A stretch of DNA of 64,000 nt. It comes from Chryseobacterium potabilaquae. GTDB lineage: Bacteria; Bacteroidota; Bacteroidia; Flavobacteriales; Weeksellaceae. Made by a program: the position numbers and the translations under genes. This document shows positions 34,212-42,681 of this stretch, piece by piece. The stretch lies in contig NZ_CACVBR010000005.1 of NCBI RefSeq assembly GCF_902728265.1, positions 62,001 through 126,000 on the forward strand. Direction: 5' to 3'. Within the stretch, counting starts at the first letter, position 1, and every line of letters starts with the position of its first letter. Below the pieces are notes generated by a model. The model ran no database searches. It was not told where the DNA came from and was given only the letters and a program-made list of their open reading frames with translations.

Positions 34212-35057
34212 TCAGTTATCAAACTTCATGGATATTGGAAATTTAAAATAACTTCTTACCGGTTGGCCTTGTTTATTTTTCCCCGGAGTCCATTTCCCTT
34301 TTATAGACTTAATTGTTCGGATCGCTTCATTATTAAATCCACTATCAACACCATTGGCTTTAATTGCTGAAATAGTACCATCCACTTCTACAATAAAAGT
34401 AATGGTCGTCCTCATCAGATCATCAGATTCAAATCCAGAGCCATCAAAATTATTCATTACTTTATTTCTGAACACATCTATTCCTCCCATAAAACTTGCT
34501 TCTACACTAAGACCATCTGGTCCAAATACTGTATTGTCGGGAATTGTCGATGTTGTAGCAGGCCCTATACGAGGAGGTGCAACAGGTCCGTTTCCCATAG
34601 TTGAATGAATAGGGATATGGGTATTATTTTCTATAGGGTCTCCTGTTGGATTATTAGTAAGACCAGGAATCGCATCATCGGGTTTTTCAACTTTTAAAGG
34701 CTCCCTCGCCTCCTTGCTAGGCGTAGGTAATTCACTATTAAACTCTTTAGTATTGGGAGGCGATACAGGCTGAATAGGTTTTACAGGTTCTATTGGTGGT
34801 GCTTCAGGTTGATCAACATCTACGGGAGGCGGTAAGTGATAGATTGTTCCTGTGATAGGAACATCCACTGTTTTAAAAGCTGAAATAATAAACGGAGTAA
34901 CGGAAACTGCCGCCAATAACCCCACCCCTATAAAAAGCGCCTTGGTCAATATTCTATCAGATTCATTTCTTAAAACATAAGCTCCATATTCTTTATTACG
35001 GTGCTCAAAAAGAATTTCATTAAAACGAAACTCTTGATTTTGGTGTAGTTGCTTCAT
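34212..35057 (-). CDS. TonB-like energy transducer
   Basis: A 281-residue TonB homologue. Residues ~35-60 form one membrane helix (ALFIGVGLLAAVSVTPFII). A Pro/Glu-rich linker follows (PPPVDVDQPEAPPIEP). The C-terminal ~90 residues are a TonB domain (TITFIVEVDGTISAIK, GKWTPGKNKQGQPVRSYF). It would carry proton-motive energy to outer-membrane receptors with ExbB/ExbD. I start at 35057 (MKQLHQNQEF), which fits the helix position; the 35090 start adds 11 residues. Confidence 0.88.
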   Translation of the reverse strand: MKQLHQNQEFRFNEILFEHRNKEYGAYVLRNESDRILTKALFIGVGLLAAVSVTPFIISAFKTVDVPITGTIYHLPPPVDVDQPEAPPIEPVKPIQPVSPPNTKEFNSELPTPSKEAREPLKVEKPDDAIPGLTNNPTGDPIENNTHIPIHSTMGNGPVAPPRIGPATTSTIPDNTVFGPDGLSVEASFMGGIDVFRNKVMNNFDGSGFESDDLMRTTITFIVEVDGTISAIKANGVDSGFNNEAIRTIKSIKGKWTPGKNKQGQPVRSYFKFPISMKFDN

Positions 35058-35435
35058 AAGTAAAAATTTTAAAACCGTCACAAAAGACAATTATTAGTTC
35101 AACATAAATTATCAATAATCAATGAATAAATATCAAAACATTTGCCAAATAACTGAAATAAAAATACAATTTTAAAACTTTTTATAATATACAACAAAAC
35201 AAATGAAACAAAAACAAAATAATCAGACAATACAGATTTACTTATTTTAATTCTAGTAACAAGCTTGCATAAATTAAAAAATTCAACATAAAATGAAAAA
35301 TACAGTAAAAACCCCATATGAAAATCGGAAAATCACTGACGATTTTTCTATAAACATGAAAGATATTTGTATCATACAATCGGGGACGCTGAAAACCGAC
35401 AAGAGTAAGCAAGAAAAAATTAAAAACTTATAATT
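35058..35435. other. Divergent intergenic region
   Basis: No gene is supported. An inverted repeat AAAATCG/CGATTTT (35321-35346) lies about 90 bases before the plus-strand cassette. A near -7 element GATATTTG follows near 35360. It probably holds the promoters of the TonB-like gene and the cassette. Confidence 0.4.
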
Positions 35436-37046
35436 ATGCCAACATTAACTCAAGAAGCAAAATCCAACTCTTTAATGAGTATGCTTTTAAAACAAGTTTA
35501 CGACACTGTAACTAACGGAGGAAATCCAGATTCTCTAGGTCCCAATGATTTCATTGCCTTTGACCCTGTAGGTATTACCCTTTCTGAAGACACTTTCGAT
35601 TATGCATTGAATGGATTATTTGGTGATGCTCCTTCCCCAAAACCTATGCTTGACGGAAAAGGAAAACCTATTCTTGATGCCAATGGAAATCCAAAAATAG
35701 ATATGGAAGCTTACCAAAACGCCTTATCTAATAGCAAATTCAGAAAATATCTTCAAATGGAACAGTTTGCTGCTATGGTAGATGTGATTCCTTCTCAGTT
35801 ACCTCCCCTTACTAAAAATGGTAATGGAAGAGAACTCACCATCATGAGCATCATGAATGATTCTCAAAAAAGAGTTTCTAAAGTATACGAAGATCTTTTA
35901 CAATGGTCAGTAGTTGTCGATACTCAGTTTGACACGAAAGTTGAAAAGAAATTAAATTCTTTAAGAGATAAACTATTTAAAATCAAAAAAGTAAAAAATC
36001 CAGATTTTGATGAAAATGCTCCGATTGATGACATGAACAAGCCAGAGCTATTCCACACTTTCGTTGCTCCAACCTATGCTAAATACATTGAATATCAAAT
36101 GAAATATTATGATATAGTAGATGCTAATAACGAAATTAGAACCGCAGCAGATAATGGAGACGCCGAAGCTATGGCTAAACTATCGATTGATGGTAAAAAC
36201 ATGAAAAAACGTGAAGACGCTGCATTAAAAGCATGGCAATCTTTAGGATATAAAGAAGCTGTAGAAAATATCCAGAACTATTTAAGTGAAGTTGAGCAAA
36301 AAAATATGCTTGTCATCAAAAAAAGAATGGAATCTGAATTTAGAAACAGCCAAAGAACAAGAGTCTTAGATTACACCAACTACTCTCCTTCTATTCCCGT
36401 TGCCGCGAACGCATTGAAAGAATCAAAAGGATGGCCAACAGTAACCATCGTAGAAGGTGAATCCAATTATGATTATTCTAAAAGTGTTCACAATTGGGGA
36501 GCAGCCGGAGGTTTTAGTTTGGGTATTTTCTCTATTGGGGCAAAAGCCGGAGGAAAACATGAAAAAACTAAAATCAATACGGATTACACTAATATGAAAA
36601 TATCTTTCAAATTAGGTAAAGTAAGAGTAGAAAGAGGATGGTTCAGCCAACAATTCATAGAATCCAAATACTGGAAATTACATGAACAATCTCCACAAGC
36701 ATTAAATGGCGATATCATCAGTGATGGTAAAGGTAAAGGATTAATGCCATCGATCATTACTGAGCTGATCATAGCAAAAGATGTTTCTTTAGATTTTGCC
36801 AATAACAGTACTGCCTTTACGGATGTTAAAAACTCAGTAAACTCAGGGGCAGCTGTCGGAATCGGACCTTTTGTATTCGGAGGAAGCTACAGCTACGATA
36901 ACCAAGATGTACAATCGAATGCAAAATGGAATGGTAAAAAATTAACATCAGATGGAATTTACATTATAGGCTACAAATGTCATGTAGTTCCAAAATCACC
37001 AAATCCAAATCCTGAAATTAAAAAATGGACTGACGGAAAATCATAA
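35436..37046 (+). CDS. Unrecognised 536-residue protein, first of a three-gene cassette
   Basis: No signal peptide or membrane helix is visible. The N-terminal half is helical and charged (DTKVEKKLNSLRDKL and EVEQKNMLVIKKRMES). The C-terminal half looks beta-rich with glycine-rich strands (GAAGGFSLGIFSIGAKAGG, GAAVGIGPFVFGGSYSY). A core RGWFSQQFIESKYWKL ... ISDG ... IITELIIAKDVSL recurs in the next gene. The Gly-rich strands recall pore-forming or fibrous proteins, but that is only an impression. It is co-oriented with a muramidase gene. Confidence 0.6.
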   Translation: MPTLTQEAKSNSLMSMLLKQVYDTVTNGGNPDSLGPNDFIAFDPVGITLSEDTFDYALNGLFGDAPSPKPMLDGKGKPILDANGNPKIDMEAYQNALSNSKFRKYLQMEQFAAMVDVIPSQLPPLTKNGNGRELTIMSIMNDSQKRVSKVYEDLLQWSVVVDTQFDTKVEKKLNSLRDKLFKIKKVKNPDFDENAPIDDMNKPELFHTFVAPTYAKYIEYQMKYYDIVDANNEIRTAADNGDAEAMAKLSIDGKNMKKREDAALKAWQSLGYKEAVENIQNYLSEVEQKNMLVIKKRMESEFRNSQRTRVLDYTNYSPSIPVAANALKESKGWPTVTIVEGESNYDYSKSVHNWGAAGGFSLGIFSIGAKAGGKHEKTKINTDYTNMKISFKLGKVRVERGWFSQQFIESKYWKLHEQSPQALNGDIISDGKGKGLMPSIITELIIAKDVSLDFANNSTAFTDVKNSVNSGAAVGIGPFVFGGSYSYDNQDVQSNAKWNGKKLTSDGIYIIGYKCHVVPKSPNPNPEIKKWTDGKS

Positions 37047-37064
37047 TATCCTTCTCATTAAGAT

Positions 37065-37097
37065 ATAACCGACAGATTCGCTCTTTCTGTCGGTTAT
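37065..37097 (+). terminator. Hairpin between the first two cassette genes
   Basis: A 12-base stem ATAACCGACAGA/TCTGTCGGTTAT with a 9-base loop and no T run lies 19 bases after the first stop. It may adjust the level or stability of the downstream message rather than stop transcription. Confidence 0.55.
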
Positions 37098-37184
37098 CTC
37101 AAAAAACTGTTTGTTTAGATGCAAGCACAAGAGAGAAGTTGAAAGGATACAATAAGAGAAACCAACAACCTAAAACCAATAGCC

Positions 37185-38999
37185 ATGAAATACTTTATAG
37201 CCGCATACCAAAAGCTTAGAAACATTTATATGTCTCAAAGCTCTATGGAAAATGATCTACCCATGATCTGCCCTTCTCTGAGAGTATACGAAAATGAAGA
37301 ATTGGAGCTGCTAAAACCTCAAAGCCTGCTTAATGATGAACAGAAAAAAGCGCTTTCCATCATCAAAAAACAAAACGTGGCTTATGAACTCAATTCCGTA
37401 CCTATTTCTCCTAATTTCTGGGATTTGAATCCTAACAATGCTCTTTTTGATATCTATCGTGACATTCTCGATAAAAATAATTTAAAGAATCTTGAGGAAA
37501 ATTTAGATCAAGTCATCGCTAATAAAAGTACCGTCCTCTATGATGCTAAGAATAATGAAACTAAAGAATTTAAAGCCTATAAAAAATACCAAACGGCTCA
37601 CGAAACCACAGTCAATAGTATTACAACACATCTTGAACTCTTCGACGGACTAGACACAGAGGAAGAAAAAACAAATTGGAATGATCAATTGGTTAACCTC
37701 AACAATCTTAAAGCACTCTCTTTTTCCGAATGGAAAGTGAAAGGATATAAAGATCTTATTGAAAAAGAATTAGCTCGAATCAATAAAATATCCGATGCTG
37801 ATCTTTATCTCGCTATGGCTCAAAATGCAAAAAACACTTTTAATGCAGCCGAAAAAACAGATGTAATCAGCAATGCCTCCATCCATGATATTAATTTTAT
37901 TCCGTATGATTTTATGGAAAATGAATCCGGATGGACCAATATGAGACTTGAAAAGGCCGAACTTGAAAGTTTATATACAGAAGCTAAAAATTCTAATGAA
38001 AATTTACCTTCAGAAATACTATCCATTGATTATGATGAAAGCGTCATACAAGCAGTAGAATTTGATTATTCATTTGTTCATTTAAAAAGAAATTGGTTCA
38101 ATAAAAACTTTATGCTTTCCGAACTTTTCGACTGGAAAGAAACCAAAAAAATATCCGATGGAAATACTATTTCGAGTGATTTTAAATTACCCGCTATTAC
38201 TAAAGCCATGATGCTGTTTAAAAATTTAAAAATCATTCTGGACCCATCTATCACCAATGAAACCGTCAACAATCCGAATCAATTAATATATTTCGGACCA
38301 CTGATTCTGAAACAACAACTTTTTGTCAATAAAAATAATAACCAAAAATTTTTAAAAGCCATTACCAATGTCAGAACAATTAAGTCCGATCAACTCAATA
38401 GCCTAACCCGAAAAACAGAAACCGTAGAATCCACTAAAATAGTTTCTGCAAAACCCGTGGTTGCACAACCCGCTACAGAAACCATGAAAGCCAATCCTGT
38501 TTTATACAATAAAATCAATGTTTTAAATAATGTAAAAAACATCAAAGTCGGAACTCCGGCTCCCGTTCAACCCCCCCCCGTAAAACCCGTCACTCCTATT
38601 ATTGCAACTCCTATTAAAATTCCGGGAATCTTTGTTCCTATAAAATTTCCTATCCCGATTACACCTACCGGATCAATGGTGCAGTTCAGGGCTTTTGATA
38701 AAATAAACAATGATCCTATTTATAAATGTTCAATCTCTATTAAAGGAACCAATAATAGTAGAATTTATGAGATAGAAACCAATGAATTAGGAATGATCAA
38801 TCAACTTATTCCTGTGGGGGAATACAGTGTAGAGCTTAGAGTAGATGATTACGCTGTTTTGAATCAAAATTTCAGTGTAGTTAATACAAATCCTCTGAAT
38901 TTAGACTATAAGCTCCAACGGGAAGAGATCAAATTCAAATCTTTTTTCTTAGTAGGAATGATTTGTGAAAAAATGCCGAAAATACCTGTTAATCAGTAA
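37185..38999 (+). CDS. Unrecognised 604-residue protein with Pro-rich linker and carboxypeptidase-like C-terminal domain
   Basis: Paralogous in part to the preceding protein: RNWFNKNFMLSELFDWKE, ISDGNTISSDFKLPAITK and KNLKIIL align with its WFSQQF, ISDG and IIT blocks. The N-terminal part is helical. A Pro-rich linker near 460-495, encoded partly by a run of nine C, leads to a C-terminal beta-sandwich resembling carboxypeptidase regulatory-like or Ig domains (VQFRAFDKINNDPIYKCSI, LIPVGEYSVELR). No signal peptide. The domain could attach the protein to a surface or carbohydrate. Confidence 0.6.
   Translation: MKYFIAAYQKLRNIYMSQSSMENDLPMICPSLRVYENEELELLKPQSLLNDEQKKALSIIKKQNVAYELNSVPISPNFWDLNPNNALFDIYRDILDKNNLKNLEENLDQVIANKSTVLYDAKNNETKEFKAYKKYQTAHETTVNSITTHLELFDGLDTEEEKTNWNDQLVNLNNLKALSFSEWKVKGYKDLIEKELARINKISDADLYLAMAQNAKNTFNAAEKTDVISNASIHDINFIPYDFMENESGWTNMRLEKAELESLYTEAKNSNENLPSEILSIDYDESVIQAVEFDYSFVHLKRNWFNKNFMLSELFDWKETKKISDGNTISSDFKLPAITKAMMLFKNLKIILDPSITNETVNNPNQLIYFGPLILKQQLFVNKNNNQKFLKAITNVRTIKSDQLNSLTRKTETVESTKIVSAKPVVAQPATETMKANPVLYNKINVLNNVKNIKVGTPAPVQPPPVKPVTPIIATPIKIPGIFVPIKFPIPITPTGSMVQFRAFDKINNDPIYKCSISIKGTNNSRIYEIETNELGMINQLIPVGEYSVELRVDDYAVLNQNFSVVNTNPLNLDYKLQREEIKFKSFFLVGMICEKMPKIPVNQ
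38571..38579 (+). repeat. C9 homopolymer in a coding region
   Basis: Nine consecutive C encode Pro codons in the linker of the second cassette gene. Gain or loss of one base would remove the C-terminal domain, so the tract could act as a phase-variation switch. Confidence 0.7.
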
Positions 39000-39085
39000 T
39001 CATATTATTTTAAATGGAGACTAATTCTCTAAGACTAAAACTAACAATCATCCATATACAAATCTATAATTAAAAACCTATAACC

Positions 39086-39913
39086 ATGAAACTTTTAAAA
39101 CACTATACCAAATCATCAGAAGTCCTGACCCTGTGTGAAATACTTTACAAATTAGGATACGACATCAAAATTTCCGATTCTTTCACCTTAGAAGTTGATG
39201 CAGCCGTGAAAGATTTTCAAAAGAAAAATTCTTTAGTGGTCGATGGCATTGTGGGCGTGAAAACATGGGCCGTACTCATGCAGAAAAGTACGCCTCCTGT
39301 TAACACCACCGATAAATTTCTAAAAGAAATCGATCTTATTAATTTCGCCAATCAATATGGATTAGAACTGGCAGCCGTAAAAGCTGTTAATGAAGTGGAA
39401 AGCAGCGGAAAAGGATTTTTAATCAACAATAAACCGAAAATTCTTTTTGAAGGACACATTTTCTGGAATGAATTGAAGAAAAGAGGAATTGATCCCAATA
39501 TTTACTACAATTCTTCTCATAAAGATGTACTATACCCTAAATGGACGAAAATATACTACCAAGGCGGTGTAAAAGAATATGAAAGATTAAATGAAGCCAT
39601 GACTTTAGGAGCAGATCCTAAATTCAAAGATGCGGCTCTTTCTTCTGCTTCTTGGGGAAGTTTTCAGATAATGGGATTTAATGCCAAATCTATTGGCTAT
39701 ATTGATGTCACCGATTTTGTATCAAAAATGGAAATGAATGAAGGCGAACATTTGAAAGCATTTGGAAAATTCCTTGAAAAAAACGGACTTATCGTATATC
39801 TTAAAAATAAAAACTGGGCAAGCTTTGCCCGAGGATATAATGGTCCGGGATACAAACAAAATAGATACGATGAAAAACTCGCAAAAGCATACGCTAAATA
39901 CTCGAACAACTAG
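39086..39913 (+). CDS. Endolysin-like N-acetylmuramidase with peptidoglycan-binding domain
   Basis: A 275-residue protein. Residues 1-70 are a PG_binding_1 domain (DAAVKDFQKKNSLVVDGIVGVKTW). The rest matches the phage-type N-acetylmuramidase domain (PF11860): NEVESSGKGF near 110 with the catalytic Glu, KPKILFEGHIFW and SASWGSFQIMGFN. It would cut the MurNAc-GlcNAc bond. No signal peptide is present, so export needs a holin, cell lysis or a dedicated secretion route. The leader before its ATG resembles that of the first cassette gene. No immunity gene lies next to it. Confidence 0.88.
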   Translation: MKLLKHYTKSSEVLTLCEILYKLGYDIKISDSFTLEVDAAVKDFQKKNSLVVDGIVGVKTWAVLMQKSTPPVNTTDKFLKEIDLINFANQYGLELAAVKAVNEVESSGKGFLINNKPKILFEGHIFWNELKKRGIDPNIYYNSSHKDVLYPKWTKIYYQGGVKEYERLNEAMTLGADPKFKDAALSSASWGSFQIMGFNAKSIGYIDVTDFVSKMEMNEGEHLKAFGKFLEKNGLIVYLKNKNWASFARGYNGPGYKQNRYDEKLAKAYAKYSNN

Positions 39914-39977
39914 ATATCCACCAAATCATATTGAGTTCATTATTATTAGAGTTCCCTTTGTATTATTATAGATTGTA

Positions 39978-40010
39978 AAAGAGACTGTCAATTGACAGTC
40001 TCTTTGGGTT
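39978..40010. terminator. Bidirectional terminator between the muramidase and purA
   Basis: A 28-base perfect palindrome with arms AAAGAGACTGTCAA/TTGACAGTCTCTTT serves both convergent genes. Confidence 0.75.
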
Positions 40011-40015
40011 TTATC

Positions 40016-41302
40016 TTAGAATAATTCTTTTCGGATGATATTTTGACTTCTTTCCGGTCCAACCGAAACTAAGTATACATTGATTCCTAAATATTTTTCA
40101 ATAAACTCGATATATTTTCTAGCATTGAGAGGAAGTTCATCATAGCTTCTCGCTTTTGTAATGTCTTCTTCCCATCCCGGAAGCTCTTCATAAATAGCTT
40201 CGTAATCGTATAGTTTTGTCGTTGAAGACGTAAAGTAATCAATAATTTTTCCGTCCTCAGTTTTGTATTTTGTAGCGATTTTCAATGTTCCAAGACCTGT
40301 AAGAACATCCAACTTAGTAATGACCAAATTATTAATTCCGTTAATCATACAAGCATGTTTTAACGAAACTAAGTCTAACCAGCCTGTTCTTCTTGGTCTT
40401 CCTGTAGTTGCTCCAAATTCATGACCGATTTGTCTGATTCTCTCACCTAATTCATTGTCTAATTCAGATGGGAAAGGCCCGTTACCCACTCTTGTACAAT
40501 AAGCTTTCGCTACCCCAATTAAGTTTTGAAGGGAAGTTGGCGGCACTCCTGCTCCTGTACAAACACCTCCTGTAGATGGAGAAGATGAAGTTACATAAGG
40601 ATAGGTTCCAAAATCGATATCCAACATCAATGCTTGAGCACCTTCAAATAAGATATTTTTTCCTTCTTGGATCGCTTCATTCAATTCCAGTTCCGTATCT
40701 ACGATTCTATCTTGAAGTTGCTTTCCTATTTCTAAAAATTCGTTATAAACCTCTTCAACATCTAAAGCCGGTTTTCCATAGTATTTTTCAAAAAGAGAGT
40801 TCTTTACTCTTAGATTTTTTTCAATTTTCTCTCTTAAAATTTCCGGATTCAAAAGGTCGATCATTCTGATACCTACTCTTGCAATTTTATCTTCATAGCA
40901 AGGTCCAATTCCTTTTTTAGTCGTTCCGATTTGAGTCCCTCCTTGTTCTTCCTCTCTATACGTATCTAATAAGATATGGTAAGGCATAATTACATGCGCT
41001 CTTCTGCTGATAAAAACGTGGTCTGTTTTCAGTCCTTTTTCTTCAATCTGATTGATTTCTTTAATAAAAGATTTAGGATTTACCACTACTCCATTAGCAA
41101 TGATACATTTCCCTTTACACTGCAGAACTCCTGAAGGAAGAAGGTGCAATACAAATTTTTCATCGCCTACATACACCGTATGTCCTGCATTGTCTCCACC
41201 TTGGAAACGCACTACATAATCCGATTTTGCCGATAAAACATCCGTGATTTTTCCTTTGCCCTCATCTCCATACTGAAGACCTACAACTACGTAAGTTGAC
41301 AT
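40016..41302 (-). CDS. purA: Adenylosuccinate synthetase
   Basis: This enzyme joins IMP and aspartate using GTP, the first committed step to AMP. The N-terminal GLQYGDEGKGK (P-loop-like) and NAGHTV are diagnostic; GTTKKGIGPCYEDK near 127 and TGRPRRTGW near 296 are further signatures. At 428 residues it has the normal length. It carries a good upstream promoter and shares a terminator with the cassette. Confidence 0.98.
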   Translation of the reverse strand: MSTYVVVGLQYGDEGKGKITDVLSAKSDYVVRFQGGDNAGHTVYVGDEKFVLHLLPSGVLQCKGKCIIANGVVVNPKSFIKEINQIEEKGLKTDHVFISRRAHVIMPYHILLDTYREEEQGGTQIGTTKKGIGPCYEDKIARVGIRMIDLLNPEILREKIEKNLRVKNSLFEKYYGKPALDVEEVYNEFLEIGKQLQDRIVDTELELNEAIQEGKNILFEGAQALMLDIDFGTYPYVTSSSPSTGGVCTGAGVPPTSLQNLIGVAKAYCTRVGNGPFPSELDNELGERIRQIGHEFGATTGRPRRTGWLDLVSLKHACMINGINNLVITKLDVLTGLGTLKIATKYKTEDGKIIDYFTSSTTKLYDYEAIYEELPGWEEDITKARSYDELPLNARKYIEFIEKYLGINVYLVSVGPERSQNIIRKELF

Positions 41303-41328
41303 ATTTTACTTTTGTTTTTAGATTCGCA

Positions 41329-41360
41329 CAAAATTACTTTTAAAAAATTGGGTGAGCAAA
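41329..41360 (-). promoter_or_regulatory. Promoter of purA
   Basis: On the minus strand TTTG (41357-41360), 20 bases, TAATTTTG (41329-41336) fits the Bacteroidota promoter, 26 bases before the start. Confidence 0.6.
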
Positions 41361-41447
41361 TTTGAAGGGATTTTTATTTTTTGGGTGGGTGGAAATCATG
41401 GGGTTGAGGAAGGTAAAATTTGAATATAATTCTTTAAAAGAATTATG

Positions 41448-41455
41448 TATTTTTG
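41448..41455 (+). promoter_or_regulatory. -7 element of the DUF2971 gene
   Basis: TATTTTTG matches TAnnTTTG, 25 bases before the ATG. The -33 region is unclear. Confidence 0.35.
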
Positions 41456-41480
41456 AGTAACATCAAAAAAATTATAAAAA

Positions 41481-42560
41481 ATGACTGAGGAATATGAATA
41501 TAATGGATTCAAATATTTAATGGACTACTCCTTGCCAGAAAGCAATATAAAAATTTCACACAATAAACAAATACCAGAATATCTTTTTAAATTCTATTCA
41601 ATTAATGAATTCAGTGTTGATGCTTTAATTAAATCTTATATATATGCTTCTCACCCTTTCGAACTAAATGACATTATGGATAGTAGTCCATTTTTATTAT
41701 ACACTTCGAAACCTTTGAGCCTTGATGTTTATGAAAAATTCTTTTCTCATTTTAGATCTAAAGAAGAAATTATTAAAATTTGGGAAAATGATTCCAATAA
41801 AGAAAATAAATGTAGAGATTATTTAACTCATATTTATAGCGTTACATCTAACTTAATAGGAGTGATTTCTCTAACAGCGAAAGAAAATAATTTACTAATG
41901 TGGCCTCATTATGCACAAGAAAAAGGAATTCAATTAAAACTAAGAACATCTAATCTTATAAACTCTATTACTGAAAATGTTGAGAATGAAAAAGGAGAAT
42001 TTTTGGGTTTAAATCCAATAAATTACTGTCAAAAATTAAATCCTATTGATGTTCATCCTTATAAAACCTTTTTTGTACCAATAGCATATGCTACAAATGT
42101 TAAGTCAAATATGTGGGAATATGAAGATGAATGGAGAATTCTTGTTAGTAAACATGACATGGGTGTTCCACATAGTAAATCTGGTTTAAATATTATTCCG
42201 GATCATATTGGCAATAAAGAAAACCGTAAAATTTCTTATAGTAAAGAAATTGTTGAAGAAATATGCCTAGGTTTTAATTTTATAGTTGCTCGAGATTTTA
42301 ATATAAAAAGAATTAATGATTTGGAATTTGAAGCACAACCTATAAAAGGAAAATATAATTACGAAAACTATATCAAGCTATTAACTTATATATCGGATAA
42401 TTTATCTGATAGATTATTTTATTCTGGAGTAAAATATGAGTTAGATGATGAACAAAAGTTATTTCTAATAAGAACAAAAGAAAAATTAGAAATAAAAAAA
42501 ATTAATGATGAAATTTTTCATTTCACCCGAACAAACAATATAATTAGGTTACTAGAATAA
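41481..42560 (+). CDS. DUF2971 family protein
   Basis: A 359-residue protein with the DUF2971 pattern: LFKFYS at the start, SHPFELNDIMDS near 69-80, LLMWPHYAQEKGIQLKL near 134-150, and NMWEYEDEWRILVSK near 212. No signal peptide or helix. The function is unknown; members are patchy across bacteria and often sit near mobile or defence genes. It is transcribed alone between two minus-strand genes, which fits later acquisition. Confidence 0.82.
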   Translation: MTEEYEYNGFKYLMDYSLPESNIKISHNKQIPEYLFKFYSINEFSVDALIKSYIYASHPFELNDIMDSSPFLLYTSKPLSLDVYEKFFSHFRSKEEIIKIWENDSNKENKCRDYLTHIYSVTSNLIGVISLTAKENNLLMWPHYAQEKGIQLKLRTSNLINSITENVENEKGEFLGLNPINYCQKLNPIDVHPYKTFFVPIAYATNVKSNMWEYEDEWRILVSKHDMGVPHSKSGLNIIPDHIGNKENRKISYSKEIVEEICLGFNFIVARDFNIKRINDLEFEAQPIKGKYNYENYIKLLTYISDNLSDRLFYSGVKYELDDEQKLFLIRTKEKLEIKKINDEIFHFTRTNNIIRLLE

Positions 42561-42681
42561 TTTTAAATATAGATTGATTATGAAAAAGTATTTAACTAAA
42601 TAGATGTTTTCATTCCGCAGAAACCTTTCAACAACTTAGATTTCTACGAAATGACAAGCAGTATGAATATTTTTATTATTC

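Noticed and set aside
33232..35100. Search for a parS palindrome near parAB
   Set aside because: I saw no TGTTNCACGTGNAACA-like site by eye; a GCACGTGC at about 22150 lies in the HAD gene and lacks the flanking TT/AA. parS may be outside the window.
39086..39913. Prophage as the source of the muramidase
   Set aside because: No capsid, tail, terminase, holin or integrase genes are nearby, and the partner genes are not phage-like.
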